In this document: positions 24,159 to 32,480 of the stretch, one piece after another
Position numbering within the stretch: position 1 is the first letter of the stretch
Layout: each line of letters starts with the position of its first letter
Position numbers and translations under genes: made by a program
Origin: Limisphaera sp.
GTDB taxonomy: Bacteria > Verrucomicrobiota > Verrucomicrobiia > Limisphaerales > Limisphaeraceae
Direction of reading: 5' to 3'
Assembly: GCA_026417315.1 (NCBI GenBank)
Contig: JAOADM010000005.1
Coordinates: 1 to 41,028 of the forward strand
DNA: 41,028 bases
Notes under the pieces: generated by a model
Database searches by the model: none
Seen by the model: only the letters and a program-made list of their open reading frames with translations
Told to the model about the DNA's origin: nothing

Positions 24159-26915
24159 CTATTTCTTGCGCGCGGCTTTCTTGGTGGCGGCCTGCTCCGC
24201 TTCTTCTTCCAGGGCGGCCTGGGCGGCGGCCAGGCGCGCCACGGGCACGCGGAAGGGCGAGCAACTGACGTAGGTCAGGCCGATGCGGTGACAGAACTTG
24301 ACCGAATCGGGGTCGCCGCCGTGCTCGCCACAGATGCCCAGCTTGATGTCCGGCCGGGTGGCACGGCCTTTTTCGACGGCGATCTTCATGAGCTGACCCA
24401 CACCGTTCTGGTCGATCGTGGCGAAGGGATTCTTTCGGCAGATCTCCAGCTCGGTGTAGGTGGGCAGGAACGAGGCGGAATCGTCGCGGCTCATGCCCAG
24501 GCAGGTCTGGGTGAGGTCGTTGGTGCCAAAGCTGAAGAATTGCGCGGTTTGCGCGATTTCGTCCGCGGTCAGTGCGCCGCGGGGCACTTCGATCATGGTG
24601 CCCACCAGGTAGTTGATCTTGACCTTCTGCTCCTTCATGACCTCCTGGGCCACGCGGTGGACGACGTCCACCTGCAGGTCGAGTTCCTTCTTGAAGCCGA
24701 CCAAGGGGATCATGATCTCGGGTCGGACCTTGATGCCCTGTTTCTGCACCTCGGCCGCGGCTTCGAAGACGGCGCGGGCCTGCATTTCGGAGATCTCCGG
24801 ATAGACGATCCCGAGGCGACAACCGCGGAAGCCGAGCATGGGATTGAACTCGTGGAGTTCCTTGACGCGCTGGCGGATTTTTTCGACCGGCACGCCCATC
24901 TTTTTGGCGAGGTCCTCCTGGGCGGCTTCCTCGTGCGGCAGGAACTCATGCAGCGGCGGGTCCAGGAACCGGATGGTTGCCGGATAGCCCTTGAGGGCCT
25001 TGAAGATGCCGATGAAGTCCTGTTTTTGATAGGGCAGGAGCTTGGCCAGCGCCTTTTTGCGGTCCTCGACGTTGTCGGCGAGGATCATTTCGCGCATGGC
25101 GTCGATGCGGTTGCCCTCGAAGAACATGTGTTCGGTGCGGCAGAGGCCGATGCCGGTGGCGCCGAAGGCCAGGGCATTTTCGGTTTGCTCGGGCGTATCG
25201 GCGTTGGTGCGCACCTCCAGGCGTGTGACCTTGCTGCACCAATCCATGAGGGTTTTGAACATTTGATAGGTCTTGCTGGCCTTGGGATCGAGGGTTTTGT
25301 TGATGAGGACCTGGACGATCTCCGAGGGCGCGGTGGGGATTTGCCCGGCATAGACGTTGCCGAGGGTTCCGTTGATGGAGAGCCAGTCGCCCTCCTTGAA
25401 GACCCGGCCGTTGACGGTAAGCGTGCGGGCTTCATAGTCCAGTTGGAGCGCGCTGGCGCCGCAAACACAGACCTTCCCCATTTGTCGAGCCACCAGGGCG
25501 GCATGCGAACTGACGCCGCCCTTGGCGGTGAGGATGCCCTCGGCGGCGATCATCCCGCGCAGGTCCTCCGGGGTGGTTTCGTTGCGGACCAGGAGCACTT
25601 TTTCCCCTTTTTGGGCAGCGGCCACGGCCCGTTCCCAGCTGAGATACATCTTGCCGGAAGCGGCCCCGGGGCCGGCGGGCAGGCCGGTGGCGATGACCTC
25701 CGCGGCCTTTTCGGCGTTGGCATCGAAAATCGGGGCCAGGAGCTGATCAAACTGATCGGCAGGGTTGCGACGGATGGCCGTCTTCCAGTCGATCAGTTTC
25801 TCTTTGACCATGTCGATGGAGAACTTGAGGGCGGCCAGGGCGGTCCGCTTGCCATTGCGGGTCTGAAGCATGAAGACCTTGCCGTCCTGGATGGTGAACT
25901 CGAAGTCCTGCACGTCCTTGAAATGCTTTTCGAGGATGGTGCGGATGCGTTCCAGCTCCTTGTAGGCTTCGGGCAGGTGTTTCTTGAGTTCGACGACCGG
26001 TTCCGGGGTGCGGATGCCGGCGACGACGTCTTCGCCCTGGGCGTTGATGAGAAACTCGCCGTAGAATTCCTTTTCGCCGTTGGCGGGGTTCCGCGTGAAG
26101 GCGACGCCGGAGCCGGAGCGTTCGCCGGTGTTGCCGTAGACCATGGCTTGCACGTTGACCGCCGTGCCCCAGTCGTGGGGGATGTTGTATTTGCGGCGGT
26201 AGACGATGGCGCGATCGTTCATCCAGGAACCGAAGACGGCTCCAATGGCGCCCCAAAGTTGTTTCCAGGGATCCTGTGGGAACTCCTTGCCCCCGGTGCG
26301 CTCTTTGATGAGGGCCTTGAACCGGTTGACCAGTTCCTTCAGGTCGTCGACCGTGAGTTTGGTATCTTCGATGTCGGCGCCGTAGCGTTCGTGCTTGAGC
26401 TGGTGCAAGACGCTTTCAAAGGGCTCGTGGTCTTCGCCGGAGCGCTTTTGCACGCCCATGACGACGTCGCCATACATTTGGACGAAACGGCGGTAGCAGT
26501 CCCAGGCGAAGCGCTCATTGTTCGTGGCGCGAGCCAGCGCGTGGACGGTCTGGTCATTGAGGCCGAGGTTCAGAATCGTGTCCATCATGCCTGGCATGGA
26601 GTCGCGGGCCCCGGAGCGGACGCTCACCAGCAGCGGCAGCGCTTTGGTGTCGCCGAACTTGGTGCCCATGATCTTTTCAATGTGGGCCATGCCGGCTCGG
26701 ACCTGGGGTTCCAGGTCTTTGGGATAGGTTTTCTTATGGGCGTAGTAGTAGGTGCAGACCTCGGTGGTGATGGTGAAGCCGGGGGGCACGGGCAATCCGA
26801 TGCGGGCCATCTCGGCGAGGTTGGCGCCCTTGCCGCCGAGCAGCGCCTTCATCGAGCCGTCGCCGTCTGCCTTGCCGTTGCCGAACAGGTACACGTACTT
26901 CGGTGCTTTAGCCAT
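24159..26915 (-). CDS. ppdK: Pyruvate, phosphate dikinase
   Basis: A 918-residue cytoplasmic enzyme that interconverts ATP, pyruvate and phosphate with AMP, PEP and pyrophosphate. The N-terminal nucleotide-binding domain starts [10 protein letters not shown] and contains [23 protein letters not shown]. The phosphohistidine domain holds [19 protein letters not shown] with the swinging His471, and the C-terminal PEP/pyruvate barrel includes [20 protein letters not shown] and [10 protein letters not shown] with the catalytic Cys862. Length matches the family plus a short Lys/Ala-rich tail ([16 protein letters not shown]). It lies alone between a NYN protein gene and, divergently, a nuclease-like gene. 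In an organism using pyrophosphate it could work in glycolysis; otherwise in PEP synthesis. The direction cannot be read from sequence. Confidence 0.97.
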   Translation of the reverse strand: MAKAPKYVYLFGNGKADGDGSMKALLGGKGANLAEMARIGLPVPPGFTITTEVCTYYYAHKKTYPKDLEPQVRAGMAHIEKIMGTKFGDTKALPLLVSVRSGARDSMPGMMDTILNLGLNDQTVHALARATNNERFAWDCYRRFVQMYGDVVMGVQKRSGEDHEPFESVLHQLKHERYGADIEDTKLTVDDLKELVNRFKALIKERTGGKEFPQDPWKQLWGAIGAVFGSWMNDRAIVYRRKYNIPHDWGTAVNVQAMVYGNTGERSGSGVAFTRNPANGEKEFYGEFLINAQGEDVVAGIRTPEPVVELKKHLPEAYKELERIRTILEKHFKDVQDFEFTIQDGKVFMLQTRNGKRTALAALKFSIDMVKEKLIDWKTAIRRNPADQFDQLLAPIFDANAEKAAEVIATGLPAGPGAASGKMYLSWERAVAAAQKGEKVLLVRNETTPEDLRGMIAAEGILTAKGGVSSHAALVARQMGKVCVCGASALQLDYEARTLTVNGRVFKEGDWLSINGTLGNVYAGQIPTAPSEIVQVLINKTLDPKASKTYQMFKTLMDWCSKVTRLEVRTNADTPEQTENALAFGATGIGLCRTEHMFFEGNRIDAMREMILADNVEDRKKALAKLLPYQKQDFIGIFKALKGYPATIRFLDPPLHEFLPHEEAAQEDLAKKMGVPVEKIRQRVKELHEFNPMLGFRGCRLGIVYPEISEMQARAVFEAAAEVQKQGIKVRPEIMIPLVGFKKELDLQVDVVHRVAQEVMKEQKVKINYLVGTMIEVPRGALTADEIAQTAQFFSFGTNDLTQTCLGMSRDDSASFLPTYTELEICRKNPFATIDQNGVGQLMKIAVEKGRATRPDIKLGICGEHGGDPDSVKFCHRIGLTYVSCSPFRVPVARLAAAQAALEEEAEQAATKKAARKK

Positions 26916-27336
26916 AAATCGTTCCCAATCCTCAATGTTCGTTGATCAAGTTTTGCTTGCGTCAGGACACCTCCGCAAGAAACGTGCCGGAGCGTATCAG
27001 AGGATGGGGAAGAGTCAATGCGGCAGTGGACTGTTTTGCGTTGTCACCGGGCCCGCAATGGGAGGACGAGCCGGTGTTGCTGGGAGGAAGAGCGGACCCG
27101 TGGGGAAGGTCGAAGAACTTCCACAAGGGCGCGGGCGAAGCGAGAGAAGGGGGGCGCGAAAGGTGAGCGTCGGGCGAGGCGTCACGGCCGCGGGGGATCG
27201 CAGCCGCGGGGCCGGGGCAGGTGGAGCGGGACAAGCCCCGGTGGAGATGTGGGCTGCGGCGGAGTTGCAGAGGGCAGCCGGTGGATTTAGTCGTTGTCTG
27301 CTTTCAGGCGGACGAGAACGGAGAGACCGAACAGCG
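26916..27336. other. Intergenic region between divergent genes, nothing recognised
   Basis: About 420 bases between the ppdK start (-) and the nuclease-like gene (+). A - strand ATTGAGGATTGGGAAC lies within 20 bases of the ppdK ATG and may contain its ribosome site. The frame of the nuclease gene extends upstream through this gap but its translation there (Gly/Arg-rich) is not protein-like. No promoter with both boxes is clear. Confidence 0.4.
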
Positions 27337-29082
27337 ATGCGTGAATCGCGGGCATTTCGAAGCGGATTTCGAGTCGGGCTGTGGCTGGCCGGGGCGTGGA
27401 TCGTCCCTGGGATCAGCCCGGGGCTGCTGTCGGCGCAGGGTCCGGAGATGGAAATGGTCGCCTGGGACTTCAACAGTGAGCTGCCGGACGGGAACGAAGC
27501 GACGGGCACGCTGGCGCCTGCGAAGGGCTGGGGACAGGTGGCGCAGGTGGGCGGGGTGTGGGGCTGGTTCGGGTCCGGGCAGGGTTCCGCGGACCCGGCG
27601 ACAGCCGACGACAGTGCCTGGCGGTTGGGGAACTGGCCGTCGCAAGGCGCGGGGAACAAGCAGCATGGGATCGAACTGCGTTTGAATGCCACGGGCTGGC
27701 AACCGGTGCGGTTGGAGTGGGATTTCCATGTTTCGGCCGGGGCCAGTCGGTATTGGCGCGTGCAGTATTCCATCGATGGCCGATCCTGGGTGGACGGGCC
27801 CGTGGTGGTCGTCGCTGCGGGAGCCTGGCTTCAGGGGGTGCGGGTGGATTTGCGGGGAATGCCAAGGGCGGCGGACAATCCCTGGTTGGCGTTGCGGTTG
27901 GTGAGTGAATTCGAAGCGACCGCGACGGGACGGGGAGCGGCGGCGTACGTGGGGGCCAGCTCGCAGCACGCCTATGACCCGAACGGTTGGGTGGCGGTGG
28001 ATTCGGTGCGGGTGTGGGGAATCCCCACGTTGGCGCAATGGGGCGTGCTGACCTGGAACCTGTCGGGATTCGGCATGACCAACTGGACGCCCACGCATGC
28101 GCAGCTGGAAGCGGTGGTGCGCGTGTTGCGTCATCTGAGGCCGACCGTGGTGAGTTTTCAGGAGGTGCCGGAGGGATGGGAAACCGCCATGACCAACTGG
28201 GTGAAGAGTTGGTGGCCGGAAGCGACCGTGGTGGTCGGGGCGCGCACAGATGGTGCGTTGCGGCTGGCCGTGGCGAGCGGCTTGCCGGTGCGAGCGGTGC
28301 GTTCGTGGCTGCGCCGTGCTCCCCTGGATGCCTGGGGCCATGTGGGGGTGTTCACGCGGGAGCTGTTGGAAGCGGAAGTGGTGGTACCCGGCCATGCGGA
28401 GCCGGTGCATGTTTTTACGGTGCATTTAAAGGCGGGGACCGATGGGGAAAGCGCGGCGCGGCGCGCGGCGGAGGCACTGGCAATCTCGAATTTCTTTGCC
28501 GGGGAATGGCCAACCCGAAGACGGGGGCGGGCATACCTGCTGGCGGGCGATTGCAATGAGGACGTGAACCGACCCAGGCCGGGGGAACGGGGCGCGGTGC
28601 GAATCCTGGTGGGGGAGGGAACGGGGCTTCGGTTACTGACACCGGTGCAACCGGTGACCGGGGATGACCGGACGTGGTCGAGTCGGCAGGCGTCACTGAG
28701 CTACCGATTTGATTATGTCTTACCGAGCGGGTTGCTGGTGTCGAACGTGGTGGCAAGTGGCGTTTTTCGGTCGGATCGCGAGTGGCCGCGGCCGGTGGGG
28801 GTCGAGCCGGGCGATTCGGCGCTGGCGTCGGATCATCTGCCGGTATGGACGGTCTTTGCCAATCCGTTCCTGCCGCCGCGTCTGACGTGGGATGTCCGCG
28901 GGGGGAAAAGTTGGTTGCGGTGGTGGAGCGGGGCGGGACAGCGGTATCGCCTGGAGGTCTCCACGGATCTGGAGCGGTGGACTTCTTGGGAGGAGTTATG
29001 GGCAGCCGGCCCGGGGTGGATGGAATCCCCGGTGGAGATGACCGATGTCGGCCGGTTTTACCGGGTGGTGCGGCTGCCGTAA
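27337..29082 (+). CDS. Secreted endonuclease/exonuclease/phosphatase-fold protein
   Basis: A 581-residue exported protein. A signal peptide (about residues 1-32, ending LLSAQG) is followed by a beta-rich region (about 38-220) that begins MVAWDFNSELPDG and resembles carbohydrate-binding or lamin-tail-like modules of verrucomicrobial secreted proteins. From about residue 233 comes the EEP catalytic domain, with its motif residues in order: Asn in LTWNLSGFG, Glu in SFQEVPEGW, His in FTVHLKAG, Asp and Asn in LAGDCNEDV, Asp in YRFDYVLPSG and the final SDHLPVW. A ~75-residue tail ends FYRVVRLP, a frequent ending of secreted proteins in this phylum. It could be a nuclease or phosphodiesterase. It converges with the phosphorylase gene, with 10 bases between the stops. 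Confidence 0.82.
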   Translation: MRESRAFRSGFRVGLWLAGAWIVPGISPGLLSAQGPEMEMVAWDFNSELPDGNEATGTLAPAKGWGQVAQVGGVWGWFGSGQGSADPATADDSAWRLGNWPSQGAGNKQHGIELRLNATGWQPVRLEWDFHVSAGASRYWRVQYSIDGRSWVDGPVVVVAAGAWLQGVRVDLRGMPRAADNPWLALRLVSEFEATATGRGAAAYVGASSQHAYDPNGWVAVDSVRVWGIPTLAQWGVLTWNLSGFGMTNWTPTHAQLEAVVRVLRHLRPTVVSFQEVPEGWETAMTNWVKSWWPEATVVVGARTDGALRLAVASGLPVRAVRSWLRRAPLDAWGHVGVFTRELLEAEVVVPGHAEPVHVFTVHLKAGTDGESAARRAAEALAISNFFAGEWPTRRRGRAYLLAGDCNEDVNRPRPGERGAVRILVGEGTGLRLLTPVQPVTGDDRTWSSRQASLSYRFDYVLPSGLLVSNVVASGVFRSDREWPRPVGVEPGDSALASDHLPVWTVFANPFLPPRLTWDVRGGKSWLRWWSGAGQRYRLEVSTDLERWTSWEELWAAGPGWMESPVEMTDVGRFYRVVRLP

Positions 29083-29092
29083 AGCAGGGGAC

Positions 29093-31303
29093 TCAAGCCT
29101 GGCCGGATGCGGTCGCGGGCGCAGGAGAAGTCCGGGGGTGGACCGGACGGTCAGACGGCCGGAGGTAATACTTCTCCACGTACTCCTTGACCATGCGATC
29201 GGTGGTGAAGCGGGGCACCAGCGTGGCCATGGAACGTCGGATCCGTTGGATCCACTGCCGGGGGATGCCCTGGGCATCGCGTTGATAGAAGAGCGGGATG
29301 ACTTCCTCGGAGAGCACCCGGTACAGGTTCTCGGCGTCGACGCGGTCCTGCTCTTCGACCGAGGAGGGGTGGGCGTCGGGGCCGATGGCGAATCCGTTGG
29401 TGCCGTCGTAGGCTTCGCGCCACCAGCCGTCCATGATGCTGAGGTTGAGGCATCCGTGACAGAGGGCTTTCATCCCGCTGGTGCCGCTGGCTTCGAGCGG
29501 CCGTCGCGGGGTGTTGAGCCAGACGTCGCAACCGGAAACCATCTGGCGGGCCACGTGGATGTCATAGTTTTCGATGAAGACGAGGTGGCCCTTGAGTTCA
29601 CTGTACTTGCTCAGATGGATGATGTGCTGGATGAAGCGTTTGCCCTCGTCATCCCGGGGGTGGGCCTTGCCGGCGAAGATGAATTGGACGGGTCGGGCCG
29701 GGTCTTTGACGAGTTGAACGATGTCATGGAAGCGTTGGAAAACCAGGGGTGCGCGTTTGTAGGTGGCGAAGCGACGGGCGAAGCCAATCGTCAGGGCGTC
29801 CGGGTTCAGGAGGTGGTCGAAGGTGATGAAGTCGGTTTGGGTGACGTGATGCTGTTGGAGCAGGAGGCGGCGTCGGGTGAACTCGATGAGTTCACGTCGG
29901 AGTTTGTAGCGGAGGGCCCAGAGCTCTTCGTCGGAGATGAAGTTGGGGTCCAGGAGGCGATTCCAGAATTCAGCCGAGTTGATGTAGGCTTCCCAGTGGT
30001 GGTGGTGTTCGGCCAGTCTGCGGCGCCAATAGGTGCGGAGGGTCCCTTTCATCCAACCCATGAGGTGGATGCCGTTGGTGATGTGGCCGATGGGGACCTG
30101 ATCCACGGGCCGGTCGGGGTAGAGGGCATGCCACATGTGTCGGCTGACCCGGCCGTGGAGTTCGCTGACGGCGTTGGCGGCCCGGGAGAGCCGGAGGGCC
30201 AGGACGGTCATGCAGAAGGGCTCGTTGGGGTCATCGGGGTGCACCCGGCCGAGGGCCATGAGGCGCTCGGGCTCGAGGCGCAGCTCATCCAGGAAGAGGC
30301 GACCCGCGTAGCACAGCAGATCCCTGGAAAAGCGGTCGTGTCCGGCTTCGACCGGGGTGTGAGTGGTGAAGACGCATTCCTGTCGGGTGGCCTCGAGGGC
30401 GGCGTCGAAGGTCTGGCCGGCTGCCAGCTTTTCCCGCACCAGTTCGAGAGTCAGGAAAGCGGCGTGGCCCTCGTTCATGTGAAAGACGGAGGGTTGGATG
30501 CCCAGGGCCCGAAGCATCCGAACGCCGCCGACACCCAGCAGGATCTCCTGCATGATGCGCACCGAGCTGTCGCCCCCATAAACGCGGCGCGTCAGATCGC
30601 GGATGAACGTCTCGTTCTCCGGCAGATCGGTGTCGAGGAGGTAAAGCCGGACGCGTCCCACGTTGACCCGCCAGGCACGGACCCGGGCCAGGGACATGGC
30701 AATCCGCACGGTGACGATCACCGGTTCGCCCTTCGGATCCAACACGGGTTCGATGGGCAGGTGCCGGGGGTTGAGCAGGGAGTAGTACTCGGTCTGCCAG
30801 TTGTTGGCGTCGATGGCCTGCTGGAAATAGCCTTCGCGGTAGAAGAGGCTGACCCCCACCAGGCCCAGGCCGAGATCGCTGGCGGACTTCAAATGATCGC
30901 CGGCCAAGACCCCGAGTCCTCCTGCGGCGATGGGCAGGGTCTCGTGTAAGCCGAACTCGGCGCAAAAGTAGGCGATGGGACGCTGCGCGAACTGCGGGGC
31001 ATGCTTGGCGGCCCAGGTGTTCTTTTGGTTCATGTACGCGTCGAAGGCCTGCAAGACCGCGCGGACCTGAGCGGCGAATTCGGGATCCTGGAGGCGGACG
31101 CGCAGTTCGTAGTCGGAAACCTCGCGCAAGACCGCCACGGCGTTGTGGAAGAGGTTTTGCCACCCGCGAGGGGTCAACTGGGCAAAGACATCCTGGGCGG
31201 CCTGGTCCCAGGTCCACCAGAGGTTGTAGGCCAGGCGGTTCAAGCCGGTGGCCAGCTCGGCCACGGCTTCTGGTCCCAACGGTTGCTTCGGTTCCATGCG
31301 CAT
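29093..31303 (-). CDS. glgP: Alpha-glucan (glycogen/maltodextrin) phosphorylase, GT35
   Basis: A 736-residue cytoplasmic enzyme that splits alpha-1,4-glucans with phosphate to glucose-1-phosphate. It belongs to the shorter alpha-glucan phosphorylase group: the N-terminus has LAYNLWWTWDQAAQDVF, then AYFCAEFGLHETLPIAAGGLGVLAGDHLKSASDLG, the glucan and phosphate site region. The pyridoxal phosphate lysine is Lys612 in EASGTSGMKALCHG, followed by the typical DGWW motif. ATG at 31303 or the second Met two codons later are both possible. It is convergent with the nuclease-like gene and lies 1.2 kb from the galactose operon. Its product glucose-1-phosphate is also the end product of the Leloir route encoded nearby. 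Confidence 0.94.
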   Translation of the reverse strand: MRMEPKQPLGPEAVAELATGLNRLAYNLWWTWDQAAQDVFAQLTPRGWQNLFHNAVAVLREVSDYELRVRLQDPEFAAQVRAVLQAFDAYMNQKNTWAAKHAPQFAQRPIAYFCAEFGLHETLPIAAGGLGVLAGDHLKSASDLGLGLVGVSLFYREGYFQQAIDANNWQTEYYSLLNPRHLPIEPVLDPKGEPVIVTVRIAMSLARVRAWRVNVGRVRLYLLDTDLPENETFIRDLTRRVYGGDSSVRIMQEILLGVGGVRMLRALGIQPSVFHMNEGHAAFLTLELVREKLAAGQTFDAALEATRQECVFTTHTPVEAGHDRFSRDLLCYAGRLFLDELRLEPERLMALGRVHPDDPNEPFCMTVLALRLSRAANAVSELHGRVSRHMWHALYPDRPVDQVPIGHITNGIHLMGWMKGTLRTYWRRRLAEHHHHWEAYINSAEFWNRLLDPNFISDEELWALRYKLRRELIEFTRRRLLLQQHHVTQTDFITFDHLLNPDALTIGFARRFATYKRAPLVFQRFHDIVQLVKDPARPVQFIFAGKAHPRDDEGKRFIQHIIHLSKYSELKGHLVFIENYDIHVARQMVSGCDVWLNTPRRPLEASGTSGMKALCHGCLNLSIMDGWWREAYDGTNGFAIGPDAHPSSVEEQDRVDAENLYRVLSEEVIPLFYQRDAQGIPRQWIQRIRRSMATLVPRFTTDRMVKEYVEKYYLRPSDRPVHPRTSPAPATASGQA

Positions 31304-32139
31304 CGTGAGCGGTTTCGAGATCTCCAGTTACCAGATGGAGCCGGACAATCGGGCTTCAACGGTAAGAGCTTGACGACCGACCAGCAAATCAAAATCCGGG
31401 GCAGAGCTGCGAAAAGCGCTCGACGAGACGGACTCTGGAGGATCCCGGCCAGGAGGGCACCCCAGAGAAGAAGTCCAGTACACGGTGTGCCAGCGGAAAG
31501 CCTGATCGGCTGCTCCCGATCAAGGCCCGCTTCTCGCTGGCCGGGCTGTCCGGGTCGGCGCGCGGATTCTCGTCGGTCTCTCCCGGGGGCCAGACACGGG
31601 TTCCGCGTTGCTCCGGGCGGTCGCAGCGGATGCCCGGCAACGCACGCCGGCGGGTCATTGGCTCGGTGGTGGTCTCGCGAAACTGCTCCGTGCATTCGCG
31701 CTGTTGACCATCTCGTGAAGGCCGCGTTCCAACCATGGGCGGGGAGAATGTCACCCGCTTGCGGTTGGACGGTAGGCACCGGGCGCACTGGGCCGGCGTG
31801 CCGCACGGCGAGTCGCGCCGGCTTGTGGGCTCGGCGCCGTGGGAACACTTGGGTCCAGCGAGCCCGCTTCAATGGCATGGGTGTTGGCTGCGGCTGCTCG
31901 CTTCCGCTTCCCCCGAGAACCCGGCCCGGAGGGAACCCGGCGAAGGTCCCGCGTCCGCGTAGACGGCGTGGTGGGGAGCGGCATCTTGGGCCAGATCCAC
32001 GACGGACGGACACGTTGCGCGAGCGCTTGGCACACTTTGAACGGCGGCCAGAGCGTTGCCGAATGGGTGCAGGGTAGGCGAGGCCACCCCGCCGAGTGGG
32101 GATGACCGGATTTCTTCAAAAAAAGACATAAACATTCCC
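31304..32139. other. Long intergenic region, no gene recognised
   Basis: About 840 bases between the phosphorylase start (-) and the candidate RNA promoter (+). It contains a hairpin-like GATCGG and CCGATC pair near 31504-31521 but no repeat family member, tRNA or convincing coding frame; translations on both strands are Arg/Pro-rich. An A-tract (32119-32125) precedes the promoter described next. Confidence 0.45.
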
Positions 32140-32167
32140 TTGCCCCACGCTGTCGCCCCCCTAGAAT
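32140..32167 (+). promoter_or_regulatory. Candidate promoter upstream of the symporter-galactose operon
   Basis: TTGCCC (32140-32145) and TAGAAT (32162-32167) are separated by 16 bases, giving a good sigma-70-like promoter; an A-rich stretch lies just upstream. Transcription would start near 32174, about 300 bases ahead of the symporter ATG, so the transcript would either be a separate RNA ending at the hairpin 32333-32364 or a long leader. Confidence 0.5.
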
Positions 32168-32173
32168 GTGGGC

Positions 32174-32371
32174 CGGTTGTGGGGAGCAAACGGGCTGTAC
32201 GGCCGGTCAAGCCCGACCGCCGGGGCTGGGGTGCCGGTCTGCAGTCCGGGCGCGCAGCGGGGTGGCCCGGACCAAGCCGGGCAGGCTCCAGCGGCTTTGC
32301 CAAGGAGGTATGGTTGAGGACTAACTGGTTCGGCGGGGGCGCCCACCCCTTCGGGCGCCCCCGCTTTCTTC
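32174..32371 (+). ncRNA. Candidate structured RNA or attenuating leader (~200 nt)
   Basis: The stretch between the promoter at 32140-32167 and the terminator-like hairpin at 32333-32371 has no long reading frame but several stems. One is CGGGCT (32201-32206) with AGCCCG (32210-32216 region); another is an 8-bp GTCCGGGC (32244-32251) with GCCCGGAC (32265-32272). Near the 3' end, AAGGAGGT (32303-32310) is followed directly by ATGGTTGAGGACTAA, a possible four-codon frame, and then by the terminator stem. I do not recognise it as a known riboswitch, 6S RNA, tmRNA or RNase P RNA. It may be a small RNA gene or a leader controlling the sugar symporter 110 bases downstream. Confidence 0.4.
32333..32371 (+). 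terminator. Intrinsic-terminator-like hairpin
   Basis: A perfect 12-bp stem, GCGGGGGCGCCC (32333-32344) with GGGCGCCCCCGC (32353-32364), with the loop ACCCCTTC, followed by TTTCTTC. It is the strongest hairpin in the window and lies about 110 bases before the symporter gene, so it either ends a separate RNA or acts as an attenuator of the operon. Confidence 0.7.
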
Positions 32372-32480
32372 AAGGCGGAGAGGAGGGCGCGGGCGAGACC
32401 CGGAAAACGCGCCGGATTGCCTCGCCCCGTGCCCACGCAGGACATGGGACCGGAGAAACATTGACAGCGAGGAATCGCCT

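Noticed and set aside
24288-26945. A + strand open frame of 885 codons opposite ppdK
   Set aside because: It is the antisense shadow of a gene with certain homology. In GC-rich coding sequence the opposite strand stays open by codon bias; the translation is Asp/Glu/Gly/Leu-rich with no domain.
29045-30949. A + strand open frame of 634 codons opposite the alpha-glucan phosphorylase
   Set aside because: Shadow of an unambiguous gene; composition is Val/Gly/Glu/Asp-rich and there are no motifs.
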